From contig CP136492.1 of assembly GCA_032768795.1 (NCBI GenBank), positions 186,001 through 250,000 on the forward strand: a DNA stretch of 64,000 bases. Reading direction: 5' to 3'. A program made the position numbers and the translations under genes. How positions within the stretch are numbered: the first letter of the stretch is position 1; each line of letters begins with the position of its first letter. The DNA is from Tremella fuciformis. Its lineage: Eukaryota; Basidiomycota; Tremellomycetes; Tremellales; Tremellaceae. This document shows, piece after piece, positions 52,687 to 62,985 of this stretch. The notes beneath the pieces are model-generated. The model worked only from the letters and a program-made list of their open reading frames with translations, had not been told where the DNA came from and did no database searches.

Positions 52687-53874
52687 ATGTCTTCGGTCTC
52701 AGGAGGGGATACCGCGTCTTCTTCTTCCTTCCCGGAGTCGGTTCATCCAGAACCGGCTGAGCTGGCTCCTGCAGAGCCCGACTTGCCTCGTCCAGCCTCG
52801 CAGGCCTCCTCCATACGTCCCCCTCTCAGTGACAGTGAGGGTCCAGAGCGAGGCCAGTACCTCAGAGAAGCGGTGGAGAAGGTATATGGTATCAGTGGTA
52901 TGTCATCAGATTCCAAGGACACATGTGGCTGAGCTGAGAATCTTGATCCAATACATGGCTATCGCAGCAGGGAAGAAGCGCTGGAACTTCTCGTCTACCA
53001 CCATGATCACCGCCGCCCGGATTCCATCAACGGTCGGACCCCTATTGAAGGCTTCCCTCATGTCGACATCGGACGACTCTGCCTCGCCGTGGATATGGGG
53101 ACGCCGCGGTACTGGAAAGCTTCACAGTTTCCCGGAGGTGTCCTGGCGCCCTTCACTCAGAGACTCCGGTCGGTGAGAGAACAGATGTCCACAATAGCCC
53201 GCGAAGATATGACAGAAGAGGAAAGGCAAAACTTTGGCGCCTCTGTTTCGCTGCACTTGGATCTCACGTATCAGGCCCTGCTCACCGCCCAGGAGTTTGC
53301 CAGGCGTGCCGAGTCGTCAACTGCGCAGCTATCGCCTGAGGACAACGCCAGAGATTTGGCAATCCTTGAGGTTCAAGCCGCGTTAGGTCAACTGGTAGGG
53401 GCGATCTATCCGGAAGACGGACCAAGCCAGCCAGAACGTGTATCTGCGGCAATCACAAGCCTCGAGGAGACAATGAGGGACCCGTCTCTGATGACAGTCC
53501 CGGAAGGGACGTTGGATGAGCTAACCCACTTACCTCTAGGGGTGAGACTGCTCGCCATATCGACACTCCGGGCGATTCAACATGCGAGGTTGATTGCGGA
53601 AGCAGAGGAGCCGGAGACTCAGGCTGTGTCAGCGACTGAGACTGAGACCGGATTCCCAGTTCAGGCTGCACGCGTTGAGGCAGGGTTGGGTTCTGAGCTT
53701 GAGCTAGGGAGTTTGCCAACACCTGTAGCGATACAACCGGCTGCTGCGTTGCCAATGACCGAGGATCAACCTAGCTCGGCGACTGGGCCTGTCTTGGGAT
53801 CCCAGCCTGCAGGCCCAGGCTCGACAGCTCGCAGGCGTCGATTTAAGCTTTCAAGTTGCTGCCCGACACAATGA
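52687..53874 (+). CDS. two-exon protein with a basic, Cys-Cys C-terminus, unknown
   Basis: Exons 52687-52897 and 52934-53874; the 36-bp intron (GTATGT...GCTGAG) is the only choice I found that joins them in frame, giving 383 residues. A Ser/Pro-rich leader is followed by EAVEKVYGIS and, across the junction, SREEALELLVYHHDHRRPD and VDIGRLCLAVDMGTPRYW, then mostly helical segments (LHLDLTYQALLTAQEFARRA) and a disordered Glu/Thr/Pro stretch. The end is TARRRRFKLSSCCPTQ: a polybasic patch plus two Cys four and five residues from the end, as in prenylated or palmitoylated peripheral membrane proteins. The family is unknown. Confidence 0.7.
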
Positions 53875-54609
53875 TCACACCTGTTTATATCCAATGGCCG
53901 AACTAGTTTCTCGCTTCTTGCCCCGTTTTAGCCTTCTCTGTGCATGCTTATGGTCTACACCTACTGTCCCGATTAGCCTCTGATGCGCGTGTGAAAACTA
54001 TGGGCTGGTACTGAGCGACGTCGCTGATGGTTGCTGCAATCAATGATGCGTCCTGCGAGTCTATTGCCATCGGAGGGTTTTGGTGGTACCTTCGGCCACA
54101 CGAGGGGTTGCTATGACGAGTCTGTACCATCAGAATGGCGACGTGTGTAGGAACGATCTGAACCCAGATACACGGACGATTGGTTGGCGAGGTCACATTT
54201 GATGTAGCATCTCCGTGAAGGTCCGCGCAATCGTACGTCCATTGCGCGTGGGCACATCTCTCCTATACGAATGCATGCTTTCAACCCTCGTTATGTGCTC
54301 TATACATCTTGGCAGACCCCATGTTCTTCATGTGCGTACGCCATCGCCTGTAATACTGCAGGGAAGTCACGACCCATACGTTCGATACTGAGCAACGGGA
54401 TTTGACTCGGATTGTTACTCAGCCATGACGCTACGTCCGTACAGTAGTTGAAGGAAAGTGCTCCCATTGGAGAGGATCTGAAAATGCGCGTGCCTCATGG
54501 CGATCCGTCTAGGGCACCATGAGACAAAGCTTCCTGGGCCTTGACAGCAATCCTGTTGCCTTGTTGACTTCCATAATGCAAATCGACAGAGAGCACGTGT
54601 GAGAGGGCA
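53875..54609. other. intergenic, entry to repeat region
   Basis: No gene is supported. A 142-codon minus frame (54415-54843) overlaps the decayed repeat at 54610-54900 and looks fortuitous. Confidence 0.4.
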
Positions 54610-54900
54610 CATCAGTCGACGACCGGCCTGGCCCCGTGACACCAACACATGGCCAACCTTGGGCTGGAGAACCTTGACAAGGGAGTGGACGTTGAATGAA
54701 CGCACAACAACGGGAAGCAGGTGCAGAGTCATAAAGGATGCCCCGGGCGCCCGTTGTAGTTCTTCAGCACTCTCTGATTGAGTCCCATGAATCACCATTG
54801 ACAATCTCACTCTCTGGTGATAAGCAACATGGCTGAGCCGCACTCACGCTGCATCATTGACAACGTTGCTACCTCAACAAGGATCCTACCTTGACACTCT
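54610..54900 (-). repeat. CpG-decayed inverted copy of the 55.64-55.93 kb segment
   Basis: The reverse complement aligns with 55640-55930 across most of its length. Differences are mainly C-to-T or G-to-A changes that remove CpG (a CGTCGTCGCG run in the other copy reads CGTTGTTGTG here). Confidence 0.7.
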
Positions 54901-55339
54901 CATGTCTACCCTTTTGTTACAACCTGGCCTTGGTAGCTAGCCAAGGTAGGCGGACGGGTGATACGCACACGGAGATAAGAGGGAAATACAGTCTGGGACG
55001 TACCGGACGATTGAAGGTAGAAGGTTGAGGTTTGAAGTTGAATGTCAAATGTCGAAGTCAATGGTCGCTCAAGGCTGGGTGCGCAAGGAAGCAGACTCGA
55101 GTGCAAGAAAGCTATGAGAAGTAACTATAAGAATCGATCTCTGAAGAGGAGATCTCTAGGCCGGAAACGGGGCTCCTTATATAGACCTCAGACCCCTCTA
55201 CGCCAAAGGCTATTTGCCATCCATTCCGCATGAAAATTTCCCTAGCACTCAATATTCCTCAACTGCAAGCAATTCTCCTCGCTGCAGTGGCTTGTACTGA
55301 ATTACTTGGAATGGTAAGGGGCTTGAGGTTGGTGAGCCA

Positions 55340-55545
55340 GGTCACCGGGAAAAGTACTGACTACAGGGAAGGTCACCAATAAAAGTATTGACTTCAGGGA
55401 AGGTCACCGATAAAAGTACTGAGGTCACCAATAAAAGTAGTGGCTGTGGCTGGGTCGGTGGAAATAGTATAGTGTTTTGTCGGTGATTGCCAGGGCAATT
55501 GCTAACTGTGGCTTGGGTGGGTGGAAATAGTATAGTGTTCTGTCG
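55340..55545 (+). repeat. short tandem repeats, two families
   Basis: At 55340-55440 a unit of about 40 bp, GGTCACCAATAAAAGTA-like with TGACT spacers, occurs three to four times with small changes. At 55440-55550 GTGGAAATAGTATAGTGTT-TGTCGGTG occurs twice, 65 bp apart. Confidence 0.75.
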
Positions 55546-55634
55546 GTGTCACGATGCTGCGCTCTCCCGTTGGCAGAGGCCCTCTCGCACAATATCAGAG
55601 TCAAGGATAAAGGATAAAGGGGTAGAAACGAGGT

Positions 55635-55712
55635 TGTCGAGGTAGGATCCTCGTCGAGGTTGGATCCTCGTCGAGGTTACAAGGTCGTCGAGGTAACAAG
55701 GTCGTCGAGGAT
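55635..55712 (+). repeat. GTCGAGG tandem repeats
   Basis: Four to five units of 16-18 bp of the form CTCGTCGAGGTTGGAT / GGTCGTCGAGGTAACAA within the MITE-like element. Confidence 0.75.
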
Positions 55713-55930
55713 ACAGCGTGAGTGCGACTCAGCCACGCTGCGTGCCACGGAGAGAGTGAGATCGTCAATGATGATCCATGAGACTCAATCAGAGAGTGCT
55801 GAAGAACTACGACGGGCGCCCGGGGCATCCTATATGACTCTGCGCCTGCTTCCCGTCGTCGCGCGTTCATCCAACGTCTACTCCCTCGTCGAGGTTCTCC
55901 AGCCCGAGGTAGGTCACGTGTCGGGCACGT
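55640..55930 (+). repeat. CpG-rich copy of the inverted segment pair
   Basis: Partner of 54610-54900; keeps many CpG sites and CACGTG-type words. It is interior to the MITE-like element. Confidence 0.65.
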
Positions 55931-56132
55931 GAGAGGTGTCGGTCACGTGCGTAGGTCGTCGAGGGCGTGGCCGTCGTGACAGTCGGTGATGGGCGGAATA
56001 AGTATTGACTGTGGTTGATGTGTTGTTTGTGTTTTGAGCCAAGTTGCAGGGTCATAACACCTTTATCCTTTATTCCTGACTCTGATATTGTGCAAGAGGG
56101 CCTCTGCCAACGGGAGAGCGCAGCATCGTGAC

Positions 56133-57224
56133 AGAAAACTAGTGTGTTTTGTAGGCAATTTGCGTAAAAAGTAAAGACATGTGTTTGAGATGAGGTCGGT
56201 CATGACAAGGTTGGTGAAGTAAGTACAGTATTATGTCAGTGATTGATGGGATAAGGGTTGACTGTCACGTAGGTGATTACATAACACAAGGATCCTTCTG
56301 ATTCATACTAAACCAAAAGGAAATCTGTGGCCAAGCTCGGGTTAATCACCTTGTAAAGGTTCAGGTCAGCTGTGTAGAGAAACAGCCTACCTTCTCCTCA
56401 CATATAATAATGCCAGCCTCTGTCTGTAAGACTGATAGCTGAGTTGGGTTCCTTCGCAATAGTCAATGTCACCCAGAGCAACACTAGTAAGTAAGTCAGT
56501 TAGGAAAAGTAGAGGGCAGAGCCAAGATTCTGAGAGAGAGAGGAGTAGAGAGGAGTGGGGAGTTGGGAGTGAGAGGAATAGAAGAAGAGGACGTGATGAT
56601 GGGTTCTCTCTCTCAGGCCTGGTTTATATACATGAAAGTCAGGCTGAGGAATATACGGAGTACGTACGGTGTACGTACGATATTGTGGCGCGGCTGAGAA
56701 GTACGGAAGGAGAATCTACTACAAGAGGAAACTATTCTACGGGAGACACGGGGAGGAAACGGGCGTGGCTTAAGGGTCTGCTACGGATTGTCCAGACATC
56801 AGCCGTATTAGTGTGAGTGGAGCACGATTGTCAAATGGTGCAGGATCAGGCATGAGAGCTGAGGATCCTAGGTCGGATGGTGTGTCGGGTGAGGTCGTAT
56901 TGTATTGTAGATGGGTCCGAGGTGAGCCAGGTTGTGATTTGGGCATCAGGCCTGAGGATGGTGGATCGGATATGGCGTCGGGTGCAGTCGTGGTTATGTC
57001 GGTTGATGTCGGAATGAATGTTGGCTAAGGGGCAAAGGCAGAGGCCGTAGGGCTTTCTCCTAGTCATGTAGGGGACAGGCAGAGCGTCAGAGGGGTGGTC
57101 CACTACACACCTCCGGACTCGACTCATCATATAGGGCTACCTTGGCGGTGTGTCATTCATGACATTGACTGTGCCTGATGTGCCATTGGTGTTATGAGCC
57201 AAATTGCAGGGTGATAACACAGGA
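56133..57224. other. repeat-derived intergenic, no gene seen
   Basis: Contains purine-rich GAGAGAGG stretches (56520-56570) and unsupported short frames. A block at 57165-57222 (ATGAGCCAAATTGCAGGGTGATAACAC) is a diverged direct copy of 56010-56060. Confidence 0.45.
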
Positions 57225-58428
57225 TCAGAAATCAGCCATGGGATCATATTCACCGTTTGCTTTGTTTGCCTCAAACCAGGAGCTCCAAAATGCATCAGAC
57301 TGCTGCTTTATGTCTGCTGCAGCTTGTGGAGTCCAAGGTTGCAGTAAACCTTGGATCTCTGACAACTCAACATTGCTGATCTTGCTTTTGGAACCAAGTA
57401 ATTGACTCTCTTGCTTGGCGGTCTGCAATTGTACAGTCATCTGCCTTGCAAAAGTTTTGCCATGTTCACGCAGATTACGCATAGCAGCATAGTGAGCAGA
57501 AACCAGTTCTGGGGCCAAACGGGCCATCTTACACAATCCGGTCACGGAAGCCAATTGGGCTCTGCCAAAAGCCTCTTGTCCAGCTTCGACTTGCTGCCGG
57601 AGAGTATTGTAGCCAAGGGATGGAAGGGACCCAGTAATAGCTGCCTCAACAACTGCAGGGACTTTGTTACGATTCAAACTTCCCATCACAGTGCTTGGCA
57701 GAAGAAGGTCATCTTCTTTGGGCAAATCCTGGATGTCCCAAGCAGGTGTCACGTCAATCCAGGAAGGATGGGCAGCATTTTGCGCATTATTGAGACAATT
57801 CATCGCTTTCCCTATGTTCTCAACTGCCACTTGCATGTTGGCATATGGGTTCAGGGTTTCTTGACACTCACTGCACAACTCACAGAGAGTAAGCAGAAAG
57901 GATTTGGCTTGGATGAAGCATTGTGACACACCCCTACAGCCTTCACAGTCGCTATTATACAAAGCTGAAGTGTTATGTTTGTTCAAGAGGAAGACATCCT
58001 GTGCTGATCCTTTCAGCCAATCATATATTGTAGGAAGAATGTTGATATGTGCACTGTTCCAAGCATCTTTGAGCTTATCAATCTTGCACTTCACCTCTGC
58101 ATCCGCACTTTCCTCACATGTCACAGAAGGTGCCTGAGGTGAGGCACACTTCTCTGAACAGAAATCCATCAATAGGTACTGAAAGACTAAGCGTCTCAGT
58201 GCTGCTCCAAAGTCTGAATACCCACTGACCTTCGCTTTCAGACTTCATCTCCTTCTCCAGTTTGAGGCTTTCAAAACTTTCCAGAAAGGATGCAACCTCA
58301 TGAGCAGACATTGTTGACAATGCCAGCTCAGAGCTGTGCCATAAGCATCTTGCAAAAGATCCATCAATGCACATATGACTGACCTTGATACAGTATCGGC
58401 AAGGTGACTCATTGCGTTTGTGGTGCAA
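57225..58428 (-). CDS. two-exon Cys-rich/helical protein, possibly element-derived
   Basis: Exons 58428-58230 and 58186-57225 (intron 43 bp, GTCAGT...TTAG) give 386 residues. The N-terminus has a short zinc-binding-like arrangement, HHKRNESPCRYCIKVSHMC followed by a further Cys, then helices (FLESFESLKLEKEMKSES). The body has several Cys-x2-Cys pairs (CEGC, CELCSEC) and long amphipathic helices with TARQ-like ends, ending acidic. The Cys arrangement recalls the N-terminus of the Mutator passenger at 28608-31004 but is not demonstrably homologous. Codons avoid CpG and the gene is more AT-rich than its surroundings, which hints at a different origin or long-term methylation. Confidence 0.6.
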
Positions 58429-58982
58429 GCCTTTGATTAGTTACCCAAGATGCAGATGTGGAGAGGCAAATGTGGAGTGCAGTTGCTGACAAAAGTGATG
58501 CTCTGAATGCTAGATTGTGACTGATGAGTGGGACCTTATATAGCCAGCGGGATGTCAGGGAATTTCATATTTGCAACCATTCAGAGATACTTGGTCAAAG
58601 GAGAGACGCTAGATTGCAGAATGAGCATGCAATCTGAGATTCTCCTTCCCAAAAAAAAAGTGCACACCCATTGATAGGAGGTATCATCAAATCATATTCA
58701 TATGTCCACTCCAATCTCTCATCTTGCCAATAGCAATTGTCTGTCACAGATTAATGCACAGACAAGGCTGTACAAATCATCTGAGTTGCCCATTTTCATG
58801 TTTCCAAAACACATCTTGCAAATGTACCAATCCTGTGACAAGTCAGAGCCTGATTCACAATTTCCCCTTTTATTCCCAACTATGGTGTTGGCATTGGGCG
58901 CTTTGATGTATGACACAAGGGAGGTGTCATGGTGCTGCCCCCCTGTCAGGAAACCAACACGGCATCCTGACCACAAGACTAC

Positions 58983-59524
58983 CACGAGGCAACTTCCGAC
59001 GGAAACATCCAAAGGATCTTACAAACCAAGTAATATGAGCACGGCGGAACCATCACTATTAGTCACAAAGAGCTACAACTTACTCTTGAAGACACTGGAA
59101 CAACCTGGGGAACGATAGAAGGATGTATTGCAGCCTTCCATCGGGTCGTTTCTACTCGTTTCCAATAATCTCTAGCATTCTCTCGTCGTCTCTCTTCTTT
59201 TCTATCGTCTTCTCTCCGGGCTCGCATCTAATCTCCTTGTGTGCCCGTGGTTGTTGTTATCGTCCTCGGTCTCCGTCCCGTTGCCATGACTGTGAGATAA
59301 CTCTATCCTCCGTTATCGTGGACCTGACTCTTCTCTTGTGTGTGTTCCTGTCTTAACTCGGCCGATGGATGACTGAGATGCATCTTTCTATGGCTCTCCA
59401 GGTTGTTCCAGTGTCTTCAAGAGCAAATCATAGTTATCCGTGGCTAATAGCAATGATCCCATTGTACTCACGTTCCTTGGTTTGTAGGATCCTTTGGATG
59501 TTTCCGTCGGAAGTTGCCTCGTGG
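58983..59524. mobile_element. foldback/MITE-like element with 130-bp inverted arms
   Basis: Left arm 58983-59112 and right arm 59395-59524 are inverted copies. The outer 45 bp (from CCACGAGGCAACTTCCGACG) are nearly identical and the rest about 75-80% similar, including CTCTTGAAGACACTGGAACA. The 280-bp loop has no coding frame. The right arm ends one base before the edge of the second retroelement (59525). No clear target duplication is visible. Confidence 0.65.
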
Positions 59525-59616
59525 TCTACTCCTTGCCTTCTTGCCATCGGTCCCACCCTGGAGGTCCCACCCTGCCGAGCCTATCGCGATACATGCGGAG
59601 GCTGCTCCAGAGGCCA
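59525..59616 (-). repeat. B2 repeat of element 2 (outer)
   Basis: 92 bp, one mismatch to 59902-59993. Forms the 3' end of the element. Confidence 0.85.
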
Positions 59617-59901
59617 CGAGGGCGACTCCTAGGAGCACGAACTGCTAATTACTGCTATCTACTACAAGCGCGGGATGAAACTCTGCGGGCAAAACCCAGT
59701 GGGATGAAAGACCTCGTCAGAGAACCCTACGCGGTGATCCCGGGGATGGCGGGCGGGCAAGAAGAGAGAGCAATCGCTATGAGAGCGGGCCCGTCGAGAG
59801 AGAGAGATAGAGGATAGCGAGGAGAGCAGGAGAGATGAGAGGAAGGGGAGTGGCCACCAGAAATGCCACGTCATAGACCATCGTCATGCTCTGACGCCCC
59901 A

Positions 59902-59993
59902 TCTACTCCTTGCCTTCTTGCCATCGGTCCCACCCTGGAGGTCCCACCCTGCCGAGCCTATCGCAATACATGCGGAGGCTGCTCCAGAGGCCA
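59902..59993 (-). repeat. B1 repeat of element 2 (inner)
   Basis: 92 bp, one mismatch to 59525-59616. It lies about 60 bp past the recombinase stop. A shared TCTAC at its left edge could be the overlap with A2. Confidence 0.85.
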
Positions 59994-60052
59994 GGGCCAG
60001 GCCGTAGCGGCGACGTCGGTGGCGTCGGTTGCGGTGGAGAGTAGTCCGGAGC

Positions 60053-61171
60053 CTACTCGTCGCCCCACCAGCATCTAGCCGGCGGGATGATCTCGCGAGG
60101 CAAAGACTGGCTTGGGCGGAGTGTCTGTTGAGCCAGCATAGCTACCTGCTGAGTTGGGGTCTCCTGATATAGCTTCACCGCCTCGGAGGACCACCTGCCT
60201 AGCAGCTTGATGTTGCCGTCGTCCATCTTAGCGGATAGTTTGGCCCAAGTAGCCATGCCCCGTCGAAATGAATGTCCGGCGTATTCGGACGCGTCGAGGC
60301 CGGCGCGCAGGAGACAGCGCCGAAGGCAGTCGACGAAGAATGAGCGGGAGAAGGACCAGGCGCAGGCCTGGTTATGGATAGCCGACCTGAAGTTGGCACG
60401 GGAGAAGAGGGGTGTTTGGTTGGGAGGTAGGACGTGGATGTGCGTGCGCAGCAGTGCCAGCGGGTCTACCGGTGCTCCCTCGGGCGCCGATGGCACTACG
60501 ATCTGCACTCCACGTCTAAATGGATCGGTCTTAGAGGCGGGGAGGCGAACCGTGGCGTAGGTTCCGAAGTCGCAGACGTCCGAGACCGATATGTGGAAAT
60601 TGGGGTCGAAGACCTCATATGTCAGTTCACCGCAACGCATACCTCCCACGTATGCGAGTGCGAAGGCCGCTGCGAGGGCCCTACGGTCGGCGTCCGCGAC
60701 CTGCGTGGAGGAGAGGGCGTCGAGGATCAGGGCTAAGACAGGGAGGGTGACGGGTAACCTCCTGTGACGTGAAGTCTCCCCTACGGCCCGGCGTATACCT
60801 CTAAAGACCCGATCGACTTGCGGATTGTCAAAAGACTCGTGCGTTATGTTCAAGTCGGTGTGGAGGGAGCGCAGGCCGCTCATGTATCCTCTGATTGAGC
60901 CAGGCCGAAGGCCTCCGATTGCCAGAGACGCAATCCAGTTTGAGATGGAGGTAACCGAGGCCGGGAAAGGGTGAGCGATCCCAGCCTCCCAAGCCCAGGC
61001 GAGAAAACTCCTCTGCGCAGCGTCGTACCCTTTTCGAGTACCTTCTCCTATGCCGTTGTAGAGGAAGTAGGTTGCGGCGGGAGAAAGTGACGAGCCGACG
61101 AGATTGGAGAACTGGGTGGGTGCGCGTCGTCCGGCAAGTGGTCCGCCGAGTTGGTGTGAGCTAAAGCCCAA
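60053..61171 (-). CDS. tyrosine recombinase of element 2
   Basis: A 372-residue protein. The N-terminal core-binding region has GIGEGTRKGYDAAQRSFLAW; the catalytic domain has the first Arg in VGGMRCGELTYEVFD, the basic strand LPASKTDPFRRG, the box HSFRRGMATWAKLSA and the nucleophile region LLGRWSSEAVKLYQ. All catalytic residues are present, so it should be able to recombine circular cDNA. It overlaps the end of the reverse transcriptase frame by about 120 nt in another frame, as in element 1. Confidence 0.9.
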   Translation of the reverse strand: MGFSSHQLGGPLAGRRAPTQFSNLVGSSLSPAATYFLYNGIGEGTRKGYDAAQRSFLAWAWEAGIAHPFPASVTSISNWIASLAIGGLRPGSIRGYMSGLRSLHTDLNITHESFDNPQVDRVFRGIRRAVGETSRHRRLPVTLPVLALILDALSSTQVADADRRALAAAFALAYVGGMRCGELTYEVFDPNFHISVSDVCDFGTYATVRLPASKTDPFRRGVQIVVPSAPEGAPVDPLALLRTHIHVLPPNQTPLFSRANFRSAIHNQACAWSFSRSFFVDCLRRCLLRAGLDASEYAGHSFRRGMATWAKLSAKMDDGNIKLLGRWSSEAVKLYQETPTQQVAMLAQQTLRPSQSLPREIIPPARCWWGDE

Positions 61172-62985
61172 TTGGTGGCCAACGGGTTGATGCTGAGAGC
61201 GCGCTGTATGTCAGAACGCGACAGGGCATCAGCGAGACCGTTGTCTTCGGAAGCCACCCAAGAGGAGGAGAACGTGAAGTTGCCCAACGCTGCCGAAAGC
61301 CAGAGGCGGCGTAGTAAGGCCTGGGCCGACTCCATCCGGATAGAGCCCGAGTTGATTGCGGCAACCACCGCCTGGTTGTCGACATGGAAGAGGAGGTGTG
61401 AGCCGGCCCAGCCGGCGTCGGACAAGTGCTCGGTGGCAAACACGACCGCGTGGAGTTCCTTGAAGACTATGTCCTTGTCCCGGTGCCGTCTAGGGAAGGA
61501 GTAGGCAAAGGCGCGGCTGCTGGATGCGGCAGGCCCAAGGTGACCGCCTCCTCCACGGGCTCCACTGGCATCCGTCCAGATGGGGATTGTCGGTCGTGGC
61601 GCCTCCGACAGCGCCCGGTGTCCGTTCCAGCGTGAGAGGAGGGTCTCCCACCATGTGAGGTCCAGGATTGCGGCTTGGGATAGCCGCCGCCTTGTCCCCA
61701 GAGGAAGGTAGGGTGGGAAGGCGGCTGTTGCCGACCATAGACGGCGCAGAAAGGCTTGGCCCAGGGGGATGACGGAGCATGCGAACCCCAAGGCGCCGGT
61801 GATGTGCTCAAGCTCGCGCTTTGTGGATGTTCCGCGTCGCAGGAGGGTCCCGATATCGGAGAGGAGGTGGGAGACGCGCCTGGGATCTAACTGGGCCAGC
61901 CAGAGCGAAGTGTGGATTTCGATGCCAAGTATAGTCGTCAGGGTAGTAGGCCCGACGCACTTGGCATCGTTTATGCGGATGCCGAGGCAGGATGCTACGA
62001 AGCGGATAGTGTTGACTGCCTGCCTGGCCTCCTCTACGGAGCCGGCTACTCCAAAGAAGTCGTCCAGGTAGTGCAGGAAGCTGTGTATCCCACAGCGCTC
62101 CAGGATCCAGTGGAAAGCCTCGGCAATAAGGTTGAAGGTGAACGGTGCAACTGTCGAGCCGAAGGGTAGGCAGAGGTCCATGTAGAAGCGGCCGTCGAGC
62201 TCGAAACCGGCGAGCCGGCGGGGTTCAAGGCAAAGGCGGATGTGGCGGAAGGCGTTGGAGAGGTCAACCTTCCATAACATGCTGCCGTGGCTACAGCGGG
62301 CTACGATGGCGATGAAGTCTTCCACCGAGCTGTAATGGAGGTGGCCAGCGTGGTCGGGGACGTGCTTGTTGAGGGCGCGCAGGTCGTGGATTGCGCGCAG
62401 CTTGGTTGTCTCCTTGGGTACCGCCGCAAGCGGGGTGATCACGGCAAGAGCGCTCCGCTCCACCTGCTGGATCTCTCCGGCGGCCAGGCGATGCTGCACT
62501 TCCTCACGGAGGAAGGTAAGCTCGCGTGGACCGGATTTGTAAGGCGGGATGTAGGTAGCGGGCGGGTCTGACGCGCCAAGGGAGGCGCCATGGCGGATGA
62601 GACAAAGGATGAGGCAACGGAAGGCCGGTTCGGGGTAGGATTCTAGTGCGGCCTCCCAGTTATCGGCTGCCAGCTGTAGGGATCCGCCTAGTCTTGCGGG
62701 TGCCTGCCCACAGGGCTCGAAACGGTCGGTGGTGGAGTTGGGCCGCCCTGGAGGGGGCGGTCTGGACGAGCAAAGATGCGGGAAAGGGGGTTGTAGGCTC
62801 CAGGCCTTCGACGCCGGTGGGTGCGCCGGTGGTAGGACGGGCTGGCTCAGGCGCCCAAAGAGTGATCCGACCAGCGGTATCAGACACAGAAGCCCGAACC
62901 AGGGCTGGTTTGGGACGAAGAGAGACGCCGCGCCTTCGGAATGCGAGTCCGCCGGAGGGGCGTCGGGTGACGGACTGCGCCGGCG
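61048..62985 (-). CDS. reverse transcriptase-RNase H of element 2
   Basis: The frame is open from the codon after the Gag UGA (62985) to the stop at 61048, 645 codons. It has a proline-rich, Met-less lead of roughly 100 residues, then the conserved approach IPPYKSGPRELTFLREEVQH and RT blocks AVPKETTKLRAIHDLRALNK, LWKVDLSNAFRHIRL, FGSTVAPFTFNLIAEAFHW and catalytic LHYLDDFFG. RNase H follows with IWTDASGARGGGGHLG, FKELHAVVFA, FHVDNQAVVAAI and NGLADALSRSD. There is no Met between the Gag stop and the region near 62285, well inside the RT domain, so translation must come from Gag through the UGA, or from splicing. Confidence 0.88.
   Translation of the reverse strand, partial: RRRSPSPDAPPADSHSEGAASLFVPNQPWFGLLCLIPLVGSLFGRLSQPVLPPAHPPASKAWSLQPPFPHLCSSRPPPPGRPNSTTDRFEPCGQAPARLGGSLQLAADNWEAALESYPEPAFRCLILCLIRHGASLGASDPPATYIPPYKSGPRELTFLREEVQHRLAAGEIQQVERSALAVITPLAAVPKETTKLRAIHDLRALNKHVPDHAGHLHYSSVEDFIAIVARCSHGSMLWKVDLSNAFRHIRLCLEPRRLAGFELDGRFYMDLCLPFGSTVAPFTFNLIAEAFHWILERCGIHSFLHYLDDFFGVAGSVEEARQAVNTIRFVASCLGIRINDAKCVGPTTLTTILGIEIHTSLWLAQLDPRRVSHLLSDIGTLLRRGTSTKRELEHITGALGFACSVIPLGQAFLRRLWSATAAFPPYLPLGTRRRLSQAAILDLTWWETLLSRWNGHRALSEAPRPTIPIWTDASGARGGGGHLGPAASSSRAFAYSFPRRHRDKDIVFKELHAVVFATEHLSDAGWAGSHLLFHVDNQAVVAAINSGSIRMESAQALLRRLWLSAALGNFTFSSSWVASEDNGLADALSRSDIQRALSINPLATNWALAHTNSADHLPDDAHPPSSPISSARHFLPPQPTSSTTA

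Larger units (their letters stand above)
55548..56132. mobile_element. non-autonomous inverted-repeat element (MITE-like)
   Basis: A 585-bp unit bounded by 73-bp inverted repeats (55548-55620; 56060-56132) that differ at only a few positions and start GTCACGATGCTGCGCTCTCC. The interior has no coding frame and includes the segment whose decayed copy is at 54610-54900, plus GTCGAGG-type tandem repeats. I could not define a target duplication, so the superfamily is unknown. Confidence 0.65.

Noticed and set aside
55340..55712. CRISPR-like spacing of short repeats
   Set aside because: Units are degenerate and adjoining without unique spacers of constant length; this is a eukaryotic genome.
59525..59993. 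Long terminal repeats of an LTR retrotransposon
   Set aside because: The two copies are only 285 bp apart, on the same side of the coding region, and the element carries a tyrosine recombinase; the B1/B2 layout of DIRS-order elements explains them.
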